64,000 bases of DNA from Streptococcus himalayensis (GTDB lineage Bacteria > Bacillota > Bacilli > Lactobacillales > Streptococcaceae), in the NCBI RefSeq assembly GCF_001708305.1, contig NZ_CP016953.1:701501-765500 (forward strand), written 5' to 3'. Below are positions 28,881 through 37,696 of the stretch, piece by piece. How positions within the stretch are numbered: the stretch's first letter is position 1; the number at the start of each line of letters is the position of its first letter. The notes beneath the pieces were generated by a model. It saw nothing but the letters and a program-made list of their open reading frames with translations. It made no database searches and was not told where the DNA came from. The translations under genes and the position numbers were made by a program.

Positions 28881-28995
28881 CAAGGGAAAGGCCCTTGTTG
28901 AACGCTACCATGAAAAACAGTCGAAAGGTGGCACGACTAAAAAAGACAAGGTTGCCCAGTTACGGGAACAGTTTTTGAAAAAACAAGAGAAATAA
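28858..28995 (+). CDS. Conserved small protein of the nrdD-nrdG cluster (45 residues)
   Basis: ATG 28858 lies inside the nrdD 3' end, with GAGAAGGAG six bases before it. The product starts MGKYQLDDKGKALVERYHEK and is very lysine-rich and probably helical, with no signal or membrane segment. A comparable tiny ORF lies between nrdD and a GNAT gene in other streptococci. Function unknown; overlap with nrdD suggests coupled translation. Confidence 0.75.
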   Translation: MGKYQLDDKGKALVERYHEKQSKGGTTKKDKVAQLREQFLKKQEK

Positions 28996-29000
28996 TAACA

Positions 29001-29030
29001 GAGGAGGGGCTAAAGCCCTTCTTGTATTAT
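29001..29030 (+). terminator. Rho-independent terminator
   Basis: GAGGAGGGGC-TAAA-GCCCTTCTTG followed by TATT; short AT-rich tail. It would separate nrdD from the GNAT-nrdG half of the cluster, perhaps incompletely. Confidence 0.6.
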
Positions 29031-29036
29031 ACTACC

Positions 29037-29127
29037 CTAAAAATGAAAATCTGACGTCGTTGCCTCACCTTGCTGAACGCTCGTTCTACCTATAGTTTTG
29101 TTACCTAGTCAGATTTTGATTTTTAGA
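29037..29127 (+). repeat. Intergenic repeat family B, copy 4, with clear terminal inverted repeats
   Basis: The ends CTAAAAATGAAAATCTGAC (29037-29055) and GTCAGATTTTGATTTTTAG (29109-29127) are inverted repeats of 19 bp with one mismatch. The interior matches copies 1-3 (CCTCACCTTGCTGAAC, GTTCTACCTATAG). It is inserted just before the ribosome site of the first GNAT gene. Confidence 0.8.
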
Positions 29128-29146
29128 GAGCTTAAGGAGGAGAGTG

Positions 29147-29650
29147 ATGGAATTAAGACGACCAACCTTAGCAGATAAGGATACAATTTTAGAGATGATT
29201 GAGGAGTTTCGTCAGAATAATAGTCCCACGGATGGATTTTTTGCTGGGGAGAATTTTGCCTATGAAGAGTGGCTAGAAACCAATACTAATGCGGAAAGGG
29301 GATTAGGAATTCCAGAGGGATTTGTGCCGTTTATTCAGTATGTCTCCTTTGATGGGCATGGTCGAGCGTTGGGCTTTCTAAACCTTCGCTTACGGCTCAA
29401 TGACAAACTTCTGCAACATGGTGGCCATATTGGCTATTGCATTCGTCCTAGCGAGCGTGGAAAAGGCTATGCCAAGGAGCAGCTACGCTTGGGTTTGCTA
29501 GAAGCGAAAGCCAAGGCTATTTCTCGTGTACTTCTGACTTGCCATGTGGACAATGAAGCAAGTCGCCGTACCATTCTTTCACAAGGTGGTCAGTTGGAAA
29601 ATCAAGTAGATGGGACGGAACGGTATTGGATTGACCTAGAAAGGGAGTAG
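29147..29650 (+). CDS. GNAT acetyltransferase (first of a tandem pair)
   Basis: The 167-residue product has MELRRPTLADKDTILEMIEE at the start and the acetyl-CoA loop IRPSERGKGYAKEQLRLGL, matching Q/RxxGxG/A of GNAT enzymes. ATG 29147, six bases after AAGGAGG, is chosen over GTG 29144. Its C-terminal third is nearly identical in DNA to that of the next gene, while the N-terminal halves differ strongly. Acceptor unknown. A GNAT between nrdD and nrdG is usual in streptococci; two copies are not. Confidence 0.85.
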   Translation: MELRRPTLADKDTILEMIEEFRQNNSPTDGFFAGENFAYEEWLETNTNAERGLGIPEGFVPFIQYVSFDGHGRALGFLNLRLRLNDKLLQHGGHIGYCIRPSERGKGYAKEQLRLGLLEAKAKAISRVLLTCHVDNEASRRTILSQGGQLENQVDGTERYWIDLERE

Positions 29651-29653
29651 GCC

Positions 29654-30163
29654 ATGGAGTTAAGACGACCAATTTTACAAGACAAGCAAGATTTTTTAGA
29701 TATGCAAGTAGAATTTGAGCGATTTGGCTCACGGATGAGTGGTAATATTTACGCTTGGCAGAAGGCAGATGGTAATTTTGAAAAGTGGCTTGACTTGCTG
29801 CACCAACAAGAAACGAGGGATGTATTAGAAAGTGGGCTTGGTCCATTTGTCCTTTATTTATCCTACGAGGGTAATCGTCTGCTCGGCTTATTAGCTCTTA
29901 GGACAACGAATACCCCTACGGTACTGAGTGAATATGGCCATATTGGCTACTGCATTCGTCCTAGCGAACGCGGGAAAGGCTATGCCAAGGAGCAGCTACG
30001 TTTGGGCTTGATAGAAGCGAAGGCTAAGGCTATTTCTCGTGTACTTCTGACCTGCCACGTGGACAATGAAGCAAGTCGCCGTACCATTCTTTCACAAGGT
30101 GGTCAGTTGGAAAGTCAGATTGGGGAAACGGAACGGTATTGGATTGAGTTGGAGAAAGCATGA
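29654..30163 (+). CDS. GNAT acetyltransferase (second of a tandem pair)
   Basis: 169 residues, starting MELRRPILQDKQDFLDMQVE three bases after the first copy ends. It shares its opening motif and the last ~65 residues, from GHIGYCIRPSERGKGYAKEQ to the end, with its neighbour, but its middle (SGNIYAWQKADGNFEKWLDL) is unrelated enough to imply different acceptor specificity. The stop overlaps the nrdG start by four bases (ATGA). Confidence 0.85.
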   Translation: MELRRPILQDKQDFLDMQVEFERFGSRMSGNIYAWQKADGNFEKWLDLLHQQETRDVLESGLGPFVLYLSYEGNRLLGLLALRTTNTPTVLSEYGHIGYCIRPSERGKGYAKEQLRLGLIEAKAKAISRVLLTCHVDNEASRRTILSQGGQLESQIGETERYWIELEKA

Positions 30164-30753
30164 ATCATCCCAAACCACAAGAGTGGAAAAGTGAAGAATT
30201 AAGTCAAGGACGAATTATCGACTATAAGGCCTTTAATTTTGTGGATGGCGAGGGGGTGCGCAATTCCCTCTATGTTGCTGGCTGCATGTTTCATTGCGAG
30301 GGCTGCTATAATGTGGCAACCTGGTCTTTTAAGGCTGGCATTCCTTATACAAAGGAGTTGGAGGAGCAGATAATGCAGGACCTTGCCCAGCCCTACGTAC
30401 AGGGCTTGACCTTGCTAGGTGGTGAGCCCTTTCTCAATACGGGGATTCTTCTTCCCTTGGTCAAGCGGATTCGCAAAGAATTACCTGAAAAGGATATTTG
30501 GTCTTGGACGGGCTATACTTGGGAAGAAATGATGCTAGAAACACCAGATAAGCTAGAATTACTCAGCTATATCGACATTCTAGTCGATGGCCGATATGAT
30601 CGGACCAAGCGCAATCTCATGTTGCAATTTCGTGGTTCGTCTAATCAACGGATTATTGATGTCCAAAAATCCCTAAGAGAGCAGCAGGTGGTGATTTGGG
30701 AGAAATTGCAAGACGGGACCAACCACTATGAACAGGTAGTGAGAGACACATAG
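30160..30753 (+). CDS. nrdG: Anaerobic ribonucleotide reductase activating protein
   Basis: A radical-SAM enzyme that installs the glycyl radical on NrdD. The cluster-binding motif CMFHCEGC (C-x3-C-x2-C) lies at about residues 45-52, followed by TLLGGEPFLNTG (GGEP motif). 197 residues, within the family's range. Start ATG 30160 overlaps the preceding GNAT stop, so the two are coupled. Together with nrdD it completes the anaerobic dNTP pathway. A terminator ends the cluster. Confidence 0.94.
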   Translation: MNHPKPQEWKSEELSQGRIIDYKAFNFVDGEGVRNSLYVAGCMFHCEGCYNVATWSFKAGIPYTKELEEQIMQDLAQPYVQGLTLLGGEPFLNTGILLPLVKRIRKELPEKDIWSWTGYTWEEMMLETPDKLELLSYIDILVDGRYDRTKRNLMLQFRGSSNQRIIDVQKSLREQQVVIWEKLQDGTNHYEQVVRDT

Positions 30754-30785
30754 GGGTGGAAATCAAAATCCACCTCTATTTTTAT
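30750..30785 (+). terminator. Rho-independent terminator after nrdG
   Basis: ATAGGGGTGGA / TCCACCTCTAT stem with A/T loop, then TTTTTATA; overlaps the nrdG stop codon. Confidence 0.85.
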
Positions 30786-30816
30786 AAGTGTATAAGGAAG
30801 TATTTGTCAGATGCTT

Positions 30817-31007
30817 ATACCCAATGAAAATCAAAATTAGCATCTTGATGCTTTCTTAGATGGTTTGGATGTAAACCACCTGTGTTCTATGACTATCCAT
30901 CTTATTTACTGGAAAAGTATCCTGTTTAACTCATTTAGTTCTCTACACTTCAAACCCAAAATAAATATGTTTAGATAAAAAGGCTATTTTTGAAATTAAA
31001 TGAGTAT
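30817..31007 (+). repeat. Intergenic repeat family A, copy 3
   Basis: 191 bp, ATACCCAATG to ATTAAATGAGTAT, almost identical to copy 2 at 23970. It fills most of the space between nrdG and the capsule promoter. Confidence 0.85.
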
Positions 31008-31144
31008 TAGGAACACGAAGGGATACCGCTATGTAGCTATGTTTATTTTTTAGCCAACACGGAACGAGTGAGTTCGTTTGATAAAAAATGATAAAATATA
31101 CAGATGGTGTGAAAATATATCCTGAAAACGTTATTATTGATGGA

Positions 31145-31178
31145 TTAAACCTACTTTAACTTGACATAATAGGTTTAA
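31145..31178. promoter_or_regulatory. Inverted repeat over the capsule promoter -35 (operator candidate)
   Basis: TTAAACCTA (31145-31153) and TAGGTTTAA (31170-31178) are perfect 9-bp arms, centred on the -35 box TTGACA. A repressor bound here would block RNA polymerase. Confidence 0.5.
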
Positions 31179-31189
31179 GGGCGTAGAAT
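31161..31189 (+). promoter_or_regulatory. Promoter of the capsule operon
   Basis: Consensus TTGACA (31161-31166), 17-bp spacer, TAGAAT (31184-31189). It ends 37 bp before wzg. No other strong promoter is seen before the serotype-specific genes. Confidence 0.85.
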
Positions 31190-31226
31190 TAAAGTGAGAT
31201 ATTTTGTACAAAAGGATTAAAAAATC

Positions 31227-32681
31227 ATGAGTCATAAAAAAGGGATGCGATTATCAAAAAAATCAAGGCGCTATCGGGTTATAAATAGTGCGCTTTTGCT
31301 GTTATTGCTAGCGATGGCAGCCTGGCTTATTTTTGTGATGTTCCGCTACCAGCTCTTGGCCTTTCAGTATGTTAATGTCATCTTGACAGCGGTGGCAGTC
31401 ATCTTAGCCCTTCTATTTTTGATCTTGATTGTAAAAAATAAATGGCGTCTATTTACGACGATTAGTTTACTTCTTTTATTAGTCGTCAATGCTGGCTCGA
31501 TTTATGCAGTGAAATCAATTTTAAATCTTTCTGAAGGTCTTCAAAATAATGCGGATTACTCAGAGTATGAGATGAGTATTGTTGTGCCGGCTGACAGTGA
31601 GATTACAGATGTTAGCCAACTGACAACAGTTCTTGCGCCGACAGGAAATGATTCTGAAAATATTACCAAGTTGGTGGATAACTTATCGCAGATGAAGCAA
31701 GTCCACCCTACAGTGGAGACGGCTCCGTCCTATGTGGCAGCCTATGAAAGCTTGAGTAAGGGTGAGGCACCTGCCATGGTCTTGAACAGTGTTTTTGAGA
31801 ACATCATTGAAAGCGACAATCCAGACTTTGCTTCAAAAATCAAAAAACTTTATACCTATAAAATTACGAAAAAAGTGGAGGCAGCTCCTAGTCAGGTAGA
31901 AGGGGATGTCTTTAACATCTATGTCAGCGGGATTGATACCTATGGACCGATTTCGTCAGTCTCACGTTCGGATGTCAATATCATCATGACGGTCAATCGC
32001 AAGACCAAGAAAGTGTTGCTGACCACCACTCCGCGAGATGCTTATGTGCCAATCGCAGATGGGGGTAATAACCAAAATGACAAGCTGACCCACGCAGGGA
32101 TTTATGGGGTTGAATCTTCCATTCACACACTTGAAAATCTCTATGGGATTAACATGAGCTACTATGTCCGCTTGAATTTCACCTCTTTCTTAAAATTGAT
32201 TGACCTAGTTGGCGGGGTGGATGTTTATAATGACCAAGAATTTACAAGTCTACATGGGAAGCACCATTTCCCAGTGGGAGATGTTCACCTGAATTCCGAT
32301 CAAGCACTGGGCTTTGTCCGCGAACGTTATTCGCTACAAGGTGGGGACAATGACCGTGGGAAAAACCAAGAAAAGGTCATTGCAGCCTTAATTAAGAAAT
32401 TGACTTCAACGGATGCCCTTCGAAACTATCAAGGAATTCTTTCAGGTTTGGAAGACTCCGTACAGACCAATATGAGCTTTGAAACCATGATCGGTCTTAT
32501 CAATGCGCAGCTGGAGTCTGGTCAAAGCTATACCGTTCATTCGCAAGCCTTGACAGGCCAAGGAACGATGGGCTTGCCATCTTATGCTATGCCTGGAGCT
32601 AATCTGTATGTCATGGAAGTCAACCAAGACAGCCTAGCGAGTGCCAAAGCTGCTATCCAAGAGGTCATGGAAGGAAAGTAA
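31227..32681 (+). CDS. wzg: LytR-CpsA-Psr family capsule attachment/regulator protein Wzg
   Basis: Three N-terminal helices (about residues 18-37, 47-68, 74-93) anchor a large extracytoplasmic part. The LCP domain begins near [20 protein letters not shown] and includes [10 protein letters not shown] and [10 protein letters not shown], as in CpsA; these enzymes transfer polymer from undecaprenyl carrier to peptidoglycan. An accessory domain (about residues 110-220) precedes it. 484 residues, full length. First gene of the operon, as in all wzg-wzh-wzd-wze loci. Confidence 0.93.
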   Translation: MSHKKGMRLSKKSRRYRVINSALLLLLLAMAAWLIFVMFRYQLLAFQYVNVILTAVAVILALLFLILIVKNKWRLFTTISLLLLLVVNAGSIYAVKSILNLSEGLQNNADYSEYEMSIVVPADSEITDVSQLTTVLAPTGNDSENITKLVDNLSQMKQVHPTVETAPSYVAAYESLSKGEAPAMVLNSVFENIIESDNPDFASKIKKLYTYKITKKVEAAPSQVEGDVFNIYVSGIDTYGPISSVSRSDVNIIMTVNRKTKKVLLTTTPRDAYVPIADGGNNQNDKLTHAGIYGVESSIHTLENLYGINMSYYVRLNFTSFLKLIDLVGGVDVYNDQEFTSLHGKHHFPVGDVHLNSDQALGFVRERYSLQGGDNDRGKNQEKVIAALIKKLTSTDALRNYQGILSGLEDSVQTNMSFETMIGLINAQLESGQSYTVHSQALTGQGTMGLPSYAMPGANLYVMEVNQDSLASAKAAIQEVMEGK

Positions 32682-32685
32682 AGAC

Positions 32686-33417
32686 ATGATTGATATTCAT
32701 TCTCATATCATCTTTGATGTCGATGATGGACCGAAAAATCAAGCAGATACTAAGGCATTGTTAGAAGAAAGCTATCGCCAAGGGGTGCGGACGATTGTTT
32801 CCACATCTCACAGACGCAAGGGGATGTTTGAGACACCAGAAGAGAAAATCGCCGCTAACTTTGCACAGGTCAAAGCCATTGCCAAAGAAGTGGCCGATGA
32901 TTTGACCATTCTATATGGAGCAGAAATCTACTATAGTAGTGATGTCCTTGAAAAGTTAGAGCAAAAACGCATCCCAACCCTTGGTCAGACAGGCTATGCC
33001 CTGATTGAGTTTAGCATGAGCACCCCTTACAAGGAGATTCATGCTGCACTTGGGAAAATCCAGCGTCTAGGAATCACGCCTGTCGTGGCACATATCGAAC
33101 GCTATCATTGTTTGGAAAATGATGAGAAAAAGGTCCGTGACTTGATCAATATGGGCTGCTATATGCAAATCAATAGTTCCAGTGTTTTGAAACCCAAGCT
33201 CTTTGGAGATAAGTACAAATTTATGAAAAAGCGGGCGCAATTTTTCCTGGAGCATGACTTGGTGCACTTTGTGGCTAGCGACATGCACAATCTAGACAGT
33301 CGTCCCCCTTATATGCAGGAAGCTTATCAAATCATCACCAAAAAATATGGCAAATCTTATGCTCGTAAACTCTTTAAAGAGAATCAAGAGCTGTTACTCG
33401 CAGACGAAATTATTTAG
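32686..33417 (+). CDS. wzh: Tyrosine-protein phosphatase Wzh (CpsB)
   Basis: A metal-dependent PHP-family phosphatase that dephosphorylates the tyrosine kinase Wze. [17 protein letters not shown] carries the first metal-binding His pair; YGAEIYYS and VASDMHN supply further ligands. ATG 32686, after AAGGAAAG, four bases past the wzg stop; an in-frame ATG lies within wzg at 32641 and is rejected. 243 residues, full length. Confidence 0.93.
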   Translation: MIDIHSHIIFDVDDGPKNQADTKALLEESYRQGVRTIVSTSHRRKGMFETPEEKIAANFAQVKAIAKEVADDLTILYGAEIYYSSDVLEKLEQKRIPTLGQTGYALIEFSMSTPYKEIHAALGKIQRLGITPVVAHIERYHCLENDEKKVRDLINMGCYMQINSSSVLKPKLFGDKYKFMKKRAQFFLEHDLVHFVASDMHNLDSRPPYMQEAYQIITKKYGKSYARKLFKENQELLLADEII

Positions 33418-33425
33418 GAGAAACT

Positions 33426-34121
33426 ATGAATAACCAAGCAAATCAAACCGTTGAAATTGATGTGTTGTCCCTCATCAAAACCTTGTGGAAGCGAAAATTT
33501 TTGATTGTCGTTACAGCCTTCGTGGTCGCTATCTTAGCACTAGGCTATAGCATGTTTGTCGCAAAGCCTAAGTATGACAGTACGACCCGCATCTATGTGG
33601 TCAATCGCCAGCAAGAGGGCAATACCCTGACCAACCAAGACCTCCAAGCAGGTGCTTACTTGGTAAAGGACTACAAAGAAATCATCCTATCCCAAGATGT
33701 GTTGAGCCGTGTTGCGGAGGAATTAAAATTACAAGAGGGAACAGAGGGGTTAGCGAGTAAAATCAAGGTAGTCGTTCCTGTGGATACCCGTATCGTATCA
33801 ATTACCGTGACAGATGATAGTCCTGAGGAAGCGGCTCATATCGCCAATACTCTTCGTCAAGCTGCGGCTGAAAAGATTATCGACACAACCAAGGTCTCTG
33901 ATGTAACAACGCTTGAAGAAGCCTCTGTGCCGACAGCCCCATCTTCACCAAATGTTAAACGAAATGTTGTCCTTGGCTTCTTGGCTGGTGGTGTTGTCAT
34001 GTCTTTGGTGGTTCTAGTGGTTGAGATTTTAGATGATCGCGTGAAAAGACCAGAAGATATCGAAGAAGTGATGGGCTTGAGCCTTCTAGGCGTTGTACCA
34101 GATATTGAAAAAGTAAAATAG
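33426..34121 (+). CDS. wzd: Capsule chain-length determinant / kinase activator Wzd (CpsC)
   Basis: Membrane adaptor with a Wzz domain. Two helices (about residues 26-46 and 181-202) bracket an extracytoplasmic region; the segment before the second helix has the conserved proline pattern [15 protein letters not shown]. The short cytoplasmic end activates the kinase encoded next. 231 residues. Gaps of 8-9 bp to neighbours imply one transcript. Confidence 0.93.
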   Translation: MNNQANQTVEIDVLSLIKTLWKRKFLIVVTAFVVAILALGYSMFVAKPKYDSTTRIYVVNRQQEGNTLTNQDLQAGAYLVKDYKEIILSQDVLSRVAEELKLQEGTEGLASKIKVVVPVDTRIVSITVTDDSPEEAAHIANTLRQAAAEKIIDTTKVSDVTTLEEASVPTAPSSPNVKRNVVLGFLAGGVVMSLVVLVVEILDDRVKRPEDIEEVMGLSLLGVVPDIEKVK

Positions 34122-34130
34122 GGGAAGATT

Positions 34131-34832
34131 ATGCCGACATTAGAATTAACGAAAGCAAAATTAGCTTCACAAAAGAAGGTCGAAGAGTATTACAATGCCC
34201 TTCGCACTAATATCCAGCTAAGTGGTGAAAATATCAAAACGATTGCTTTGACTTCTGTTCAACCAGGGGAAGGCAAGTCAACGACGTCAATGAACCTAGC
34301 GATTTCTTTTGCGCGTGCGGGTTATCGGACGCTGTTAGTCGATGCAGATATTCGAAACTCTGTCATGCTAGGAGGAGTTTTAAAGACACGTTCCAGCATT
34401 ACAGGCTTGACGGACTATCTATCTGGAAATGCAGACTTGTCTAATGGCTTATGTGATACCAATGTGGAGAATCTCTTTGTCATTGATTCTGGTCAGACCT
34501 CTCCAAATCCAACGGGATTACTACAAAGCAAGAACTTTGCGACTATGCTTGAGGTCTTGGAGCAACATTACGATTACATCATTGTAGATACACCGCCAGT
34601 TGGTCTGGTGATTGATGCCGTAATTATCGCTCAAAAGTGCGATGCGAGTCTCCTTGTGACACAGGCAGGAAGCATTAAACGAAAAGCCATCCAAAAGGCA
34701 GTCGAGCAGTTAGAAAGCACAGGCACACCCTTCCTTGGCGTGGTCTTAAATAGATATGACTTGCAAGTCGATAAGTACGGTTCCTACGGTGCTTATGGCA
34801 ATTATGGAAATTACGGGAAGCAGAAAAAATAG
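34131..34832 (+). CDS. wze: Autophosphorylating tyrosine kinase Wze (CpsD)
   Basis: A BY-kinase of 233 residues. Walker A is SVQPGEGKSTTSMN (about residues 43-56), Walker A' LLVDADIRNS, and Walker B IIVDTPP. The C-terminal tail DKYGSYGAYGNYGNYGKQKK is the tyrosine cluster whose phosphorylation, reversed by Wzh, regulates polymer length and output. It works with the membrane adaptor Wzd. Preceded by AGGGGAAG. Confidence 0.95.
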   Translation: MPTLELTKAKLASQKKVEEYYNALRTNIQLSGENIKTIALTSVQPGEGKSTTSMNLAISFARAGYRTLLVDADIRNSVMLGGVLKTRSSITGLTDYLSGNADLSNGLCDTNVENLFVIDSGQTSPNPTGLLQSKNFATMLEVLEQHYDYIIVDTPPVGLVIDAVIIAQKCDASLLVTQAGSIKRKAIQKAVEQLESTGTPFLGVVLNRYDLQVDKYGSYGAYGNYGNYGKQKK

Positions 34833-34843
34833 GAGATGGTTGT

Positions 34844-36211
34844 ATGGGGGATAGGAGAGAATTTCAACAGTTAGTATTGGTTTTAATCCAGCTAGTTGTT
34901 GTCTTACTTATCGCGAGTGTTATCAGTATGATTTCGCATACCGATTTGACGCGAAGTGGCATTGTCATTTTATCCTTTTTACATATCGTCGCTTTTTACC
35001 TCAGTAGTTATAGCGAAAAAATTCTTCGAAGAGGGTATTTAGAAGAGTTTGTTCAAACCTTGAGATACAGCAGTTGTTATGCGATTCTAACGACTTTTGT
35101 GTCTTTCATGCTCAAGGATAACTTTTCTATTTCTCGGCGTGGTGTCCTGTATTTTATCGCAGCAAACCTGATAGGGCAATACATCCTTAATACCTTCATC
35201 AAACACTATTACCGCGAGTTGTATCCACGGTTAAAAAGTAGTCGAAAGATGCTGGTCGTAACGATTTTGGACCGTGCAGATGCCACCTTACATCGCTTGA
35301 TGACTTCCCCAGCTTTCAATGGCACTATTGTCGCTATTTCTACCGTAGATAGCATCGCTTATAGAAATCCAGACATTCCCTTTGTCGTAAAAGAGCAGTT
35401 GCTTTCCTATGCTACAAAATCAGTGGTTGATGAGGTTTTGATCAATCTTCCAAGTGGCTATCCGATTCGGGATTATATTGCCCAATTTGAAAATATGGGA
35501 ATTCAGGTGAATGTTGTCTTAAATGCCTTTAATTTTTATCCTGGAGAGAAAAAATTGCGTGAGGTCGGTGATTTTAATGTCGTGACTTTTTCGACCAATT
35601 TTTACAAACCAAGCCATATTTTCGCAAAGCGCCTGCTTGATATTTTAGGAAGCCTAGCAGGGCTTTTCCTGTGTGGAATTGCTTATCTTTGTCTCGCTTC
35701 CAAAATCAAGAAGGATGGCGGACCCGCTATTTTCAAACAAGAGCGTGTAGGGCAAAATGGCAGAATTTTTGATTTTTATAAGTTTCGCTCGATGTATATG
35801 GATGCCGAAGAGCGGAAAAAAGAGCTGATGGCGCATAATACTATGACGGGTGGGATGTTTAAAATGGATGATGATCCGCGGATTACTCCGATTGGTCAGT
35901 TTATCAGAAAGACTAGTCTAGATGAATTGCCTCAGTTTTACAATGTGTTAAAAGGGGACATGAGCCTAGTAGGAACACGACCCCCAACGAAGGATGAGTA
36001 TGAGCACTACACTCCTGACCAAAAGCGCCGCTTAAGCTTCAAACCAGGGATTACAGGTCTCTGGCAGGTCAGTGGGCGTAGTGAGATTACAGATTTTGAG
36101 GAAGTTGTGAAACTAGATTTGGAATACATTGATGGCTGGACCATCTGGTCGGATATTAAGATATTACTAAAAACACTCAAGGTAGTGATGATGAAAGATG
36201 GAGCTAAGTAA
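34844..36211 (+). CDS. Undecaprenyl-phosphate sugar-1-phosphate transferase (priming enzyme, WchA/CpsE-like)
   Basis: Starts each repeat unit by putting a hexose-1-phosphate on undecaprenyl phosphate. Four N-terminal helices, a CoA-binding-like middle domain, one more helix (about residues 265-285) and the catalytic bacterial sugar transferase domain: FKQERVGQNGRIFDFYKFRS, RKTSLDELPQFYNVLKGDMS and GTRPPTKDEYEHY. 455 residues. This is the WchA type that usually transfers glucose-1-P, but galactose is possible and sequence alone does not settle it. It closes the conserved 5' part of the locus. Confidence 0.88.
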   Translation: MGDRREFQQLVLVLIQLVVVLLIASVISMISHTDLTRSGIVILSFLHIVAFYLSSYSEKILRRGYLEEFVQTLRYSSCYAILTTFVSFMLKDNFSISRRGVLYFIAANLIGQYILNTFIKHYYRELYPRLKSSRKMLVVTILDRADATLHRLMTSPAFNGTIVAISTVDSIAYRNPDIPFVVKEQLLSYATKSVVDEVLINLPSGYPIRDYIAQFENMGIQVNVVLNAFNFYPGEKKLREVGDFNVVTFSTNFYKPSHIFAKRLLDILGSLAGLFLCGIAYLCLASKIKKDGGPAIFKQERVGQNGRIFDFYKFRSMYMDAEERKKELMAHNTMTGGMFKMDDDPRITPIGQFIRKTSLDELPQFYNVLKGDMSLVGTRPPTKDEYEHYTPDQKRRLSFKPGITGLWQVSGRSEITDFEEVVKLDLEYIDGWTIWSDIKILLKTLKVVMMKDGAK

Positions 36212-36237
36212 GATGAAAATAGAAAGTTAGGTATGCA

Positions 36238-37686
36238 ATGAATCGATATAGTTCAGTTCGAGTAAATTTTATTATGAATTTTATTCTAACGATTTCTAAC
36301 TTTATTTTTCCCCTAATTACTTTTCCTTATGCTTCTAGAATCTTAGGAGCAAGCGGTGTAGGGACAGTTACATTTGCAACCTCAATCATTGCTTATTTTT
36401 CTATGATAGGAATGATGGGGATTCCTACTTATGGAATTCGAGCTTGTGCTAAGATTAGAGATGATAGAGAAGCCTTGAATAAAACAGTTCAAGAAATTGT
36501 GGTATTAAATTCCATTGTAATGTCGCTTGCGCTAATACTATTCTTCATGGTGGTTTTTGCTGTTCCTAAATTAGCAAATGAAAAATTACTATATCTATAT
36601 ATGTCATCTACTCTACTTTTTAATGTATTAGGAGTAGATTGGCTGTATAAAGCCTTGGAGAAGTATTCGTATATCACACTTCGTTCCTTGATTTTTAAAA
36701 TTTTATCACTGATTCTATTATATTTAGCAGTTAAAACCTCGGATGATTATATAGCTTACGGGGTTATCACAGTCTTTGCTGGAGTCGGTTCTAATTTTTT
36801 AAATTTTATCAATTTACGCCGAATAATTGATTTAAAACCGGCTAAAGAATTGAATGTGAAGCAACATATTCGTCCGACGCTGACTTTTTTTCTACTGACA
36901 GTATCAACGACGATTTATACAAATGTAGATACGACGATGATAGGATTTTTAAAAGGTGACATTGAAGTTGGTTACTATTCAGCAGCGGTGAAGGTAAAGC
37001 AAATATTGGTTAGTGTAGTCACATCATTAGGAACCGTCTTGCTCCCAAGATTGTCATTTTATTATGAGCAAAAGAGATTTCAGGAGTTTAAAGTTTTAGT
37101 TCAAAAAGCTTTCACGTTTGTCTTGATTTTATCGCTACCTTTGACAGTTTATTTTATCCTGATGGCTAAAGAAAGTATTTTATTTTTGTCAGGAAATATT
37201 TTTTTACAAGCTGTATTACCTATGCAGTTAATTTTGCCGACGGTTATCTTTATCGGCTTGTCTAATCTTATGGGAATTCAAATTTTAGTCCCCATGAACA
37301 AGGAAAGATTGGTGGTTCAGTCTACAATAGTTGGTGCAGGACTTGATTTTCTTATCAATTGCTTTACGATTCCGCTATTTGGTGCAGCAGGTGCAGCAGT
37401 GGCAGGAAGTTTAGCTGAATGTTCGGTAGTTCTCGTTCAAATTTATTTTTTAAGAGATTTAATCATTCCGATGTTTAAATCAATTCCCTTGTGGAAGATA
37501 TTGATGAGTATCATTATCTCTATTCTTATCACAACTGGGGTAAAAATGAATTTATCAGTAGGAACTTTTTTAACACTTGTATGTACAGCAGCTGTCTTTT
37601 TTACAACATATGGCAGTATGTTATTAGTATTAAAGGAAAAGTTTGTCTTGAGTATTAGTCACGCTGTTTTAGAAAAATTGAAGTAG
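36238..37686 (+). CDS. wzx: Repeat-unit flippase Wzx
   Basis: A 482-residue member of the MATE-like polysaccharide exporter family with about 14 helices. It opens with MNFILTISNFIFPLITFPYA (after a short head), the typical first helix, and RILGASGVGTVTFATSI, a typical Wzx loop. It would move undecaprenyl-linked units to the outer face. From here to about 46.6 kb base composition is clearly AT-richer than in wzg-wze, marking the serotype-specific, probably transferred part. Confidence 0.9.
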   Translation: MNRYSSVRVNFIMNFILTISNFIFPLITFPYASRILGASGVGTVTFATSIIAYFSMIGMMGIPTYGIRACAKIRDDREALNKTVQEIVVLNSIVMSLALILFFMVVFAVPKLANEKLLYLYMSSTLLFNVLGVDWLYKALEKYSYITLRSLIFKILSLILLYLAVKTSDDYIAYGVITVFAGVGSNFLNFINLRRIIDLKPAKELNVKQHIRPTLTFFLLTVSTTIYTNVDTTMIGFLKGDIEVGYYSAAVKVKQILVSVVTSLGTVLLPRLSFYYEQKRFQEFKVLVQKAFTFVLILSLPLTVYFILMAKESILFLSGNIFLQAVLPMQLILPTVIFIGLSNLMGIQILVPMNKERLVVQSTIVGAGLDFLINCFTIPLFGAAGAAVAGSLAECSVVLVQIYFLRDLIIPMFKSIPLWKILMSIIISILITTGVKMNLSVGTFLTLVCTAAVFFTTYGSMLLVLKEKFVLSISHAVLEKLK

Positions 37687-37696
37687 GGTAGTATGT

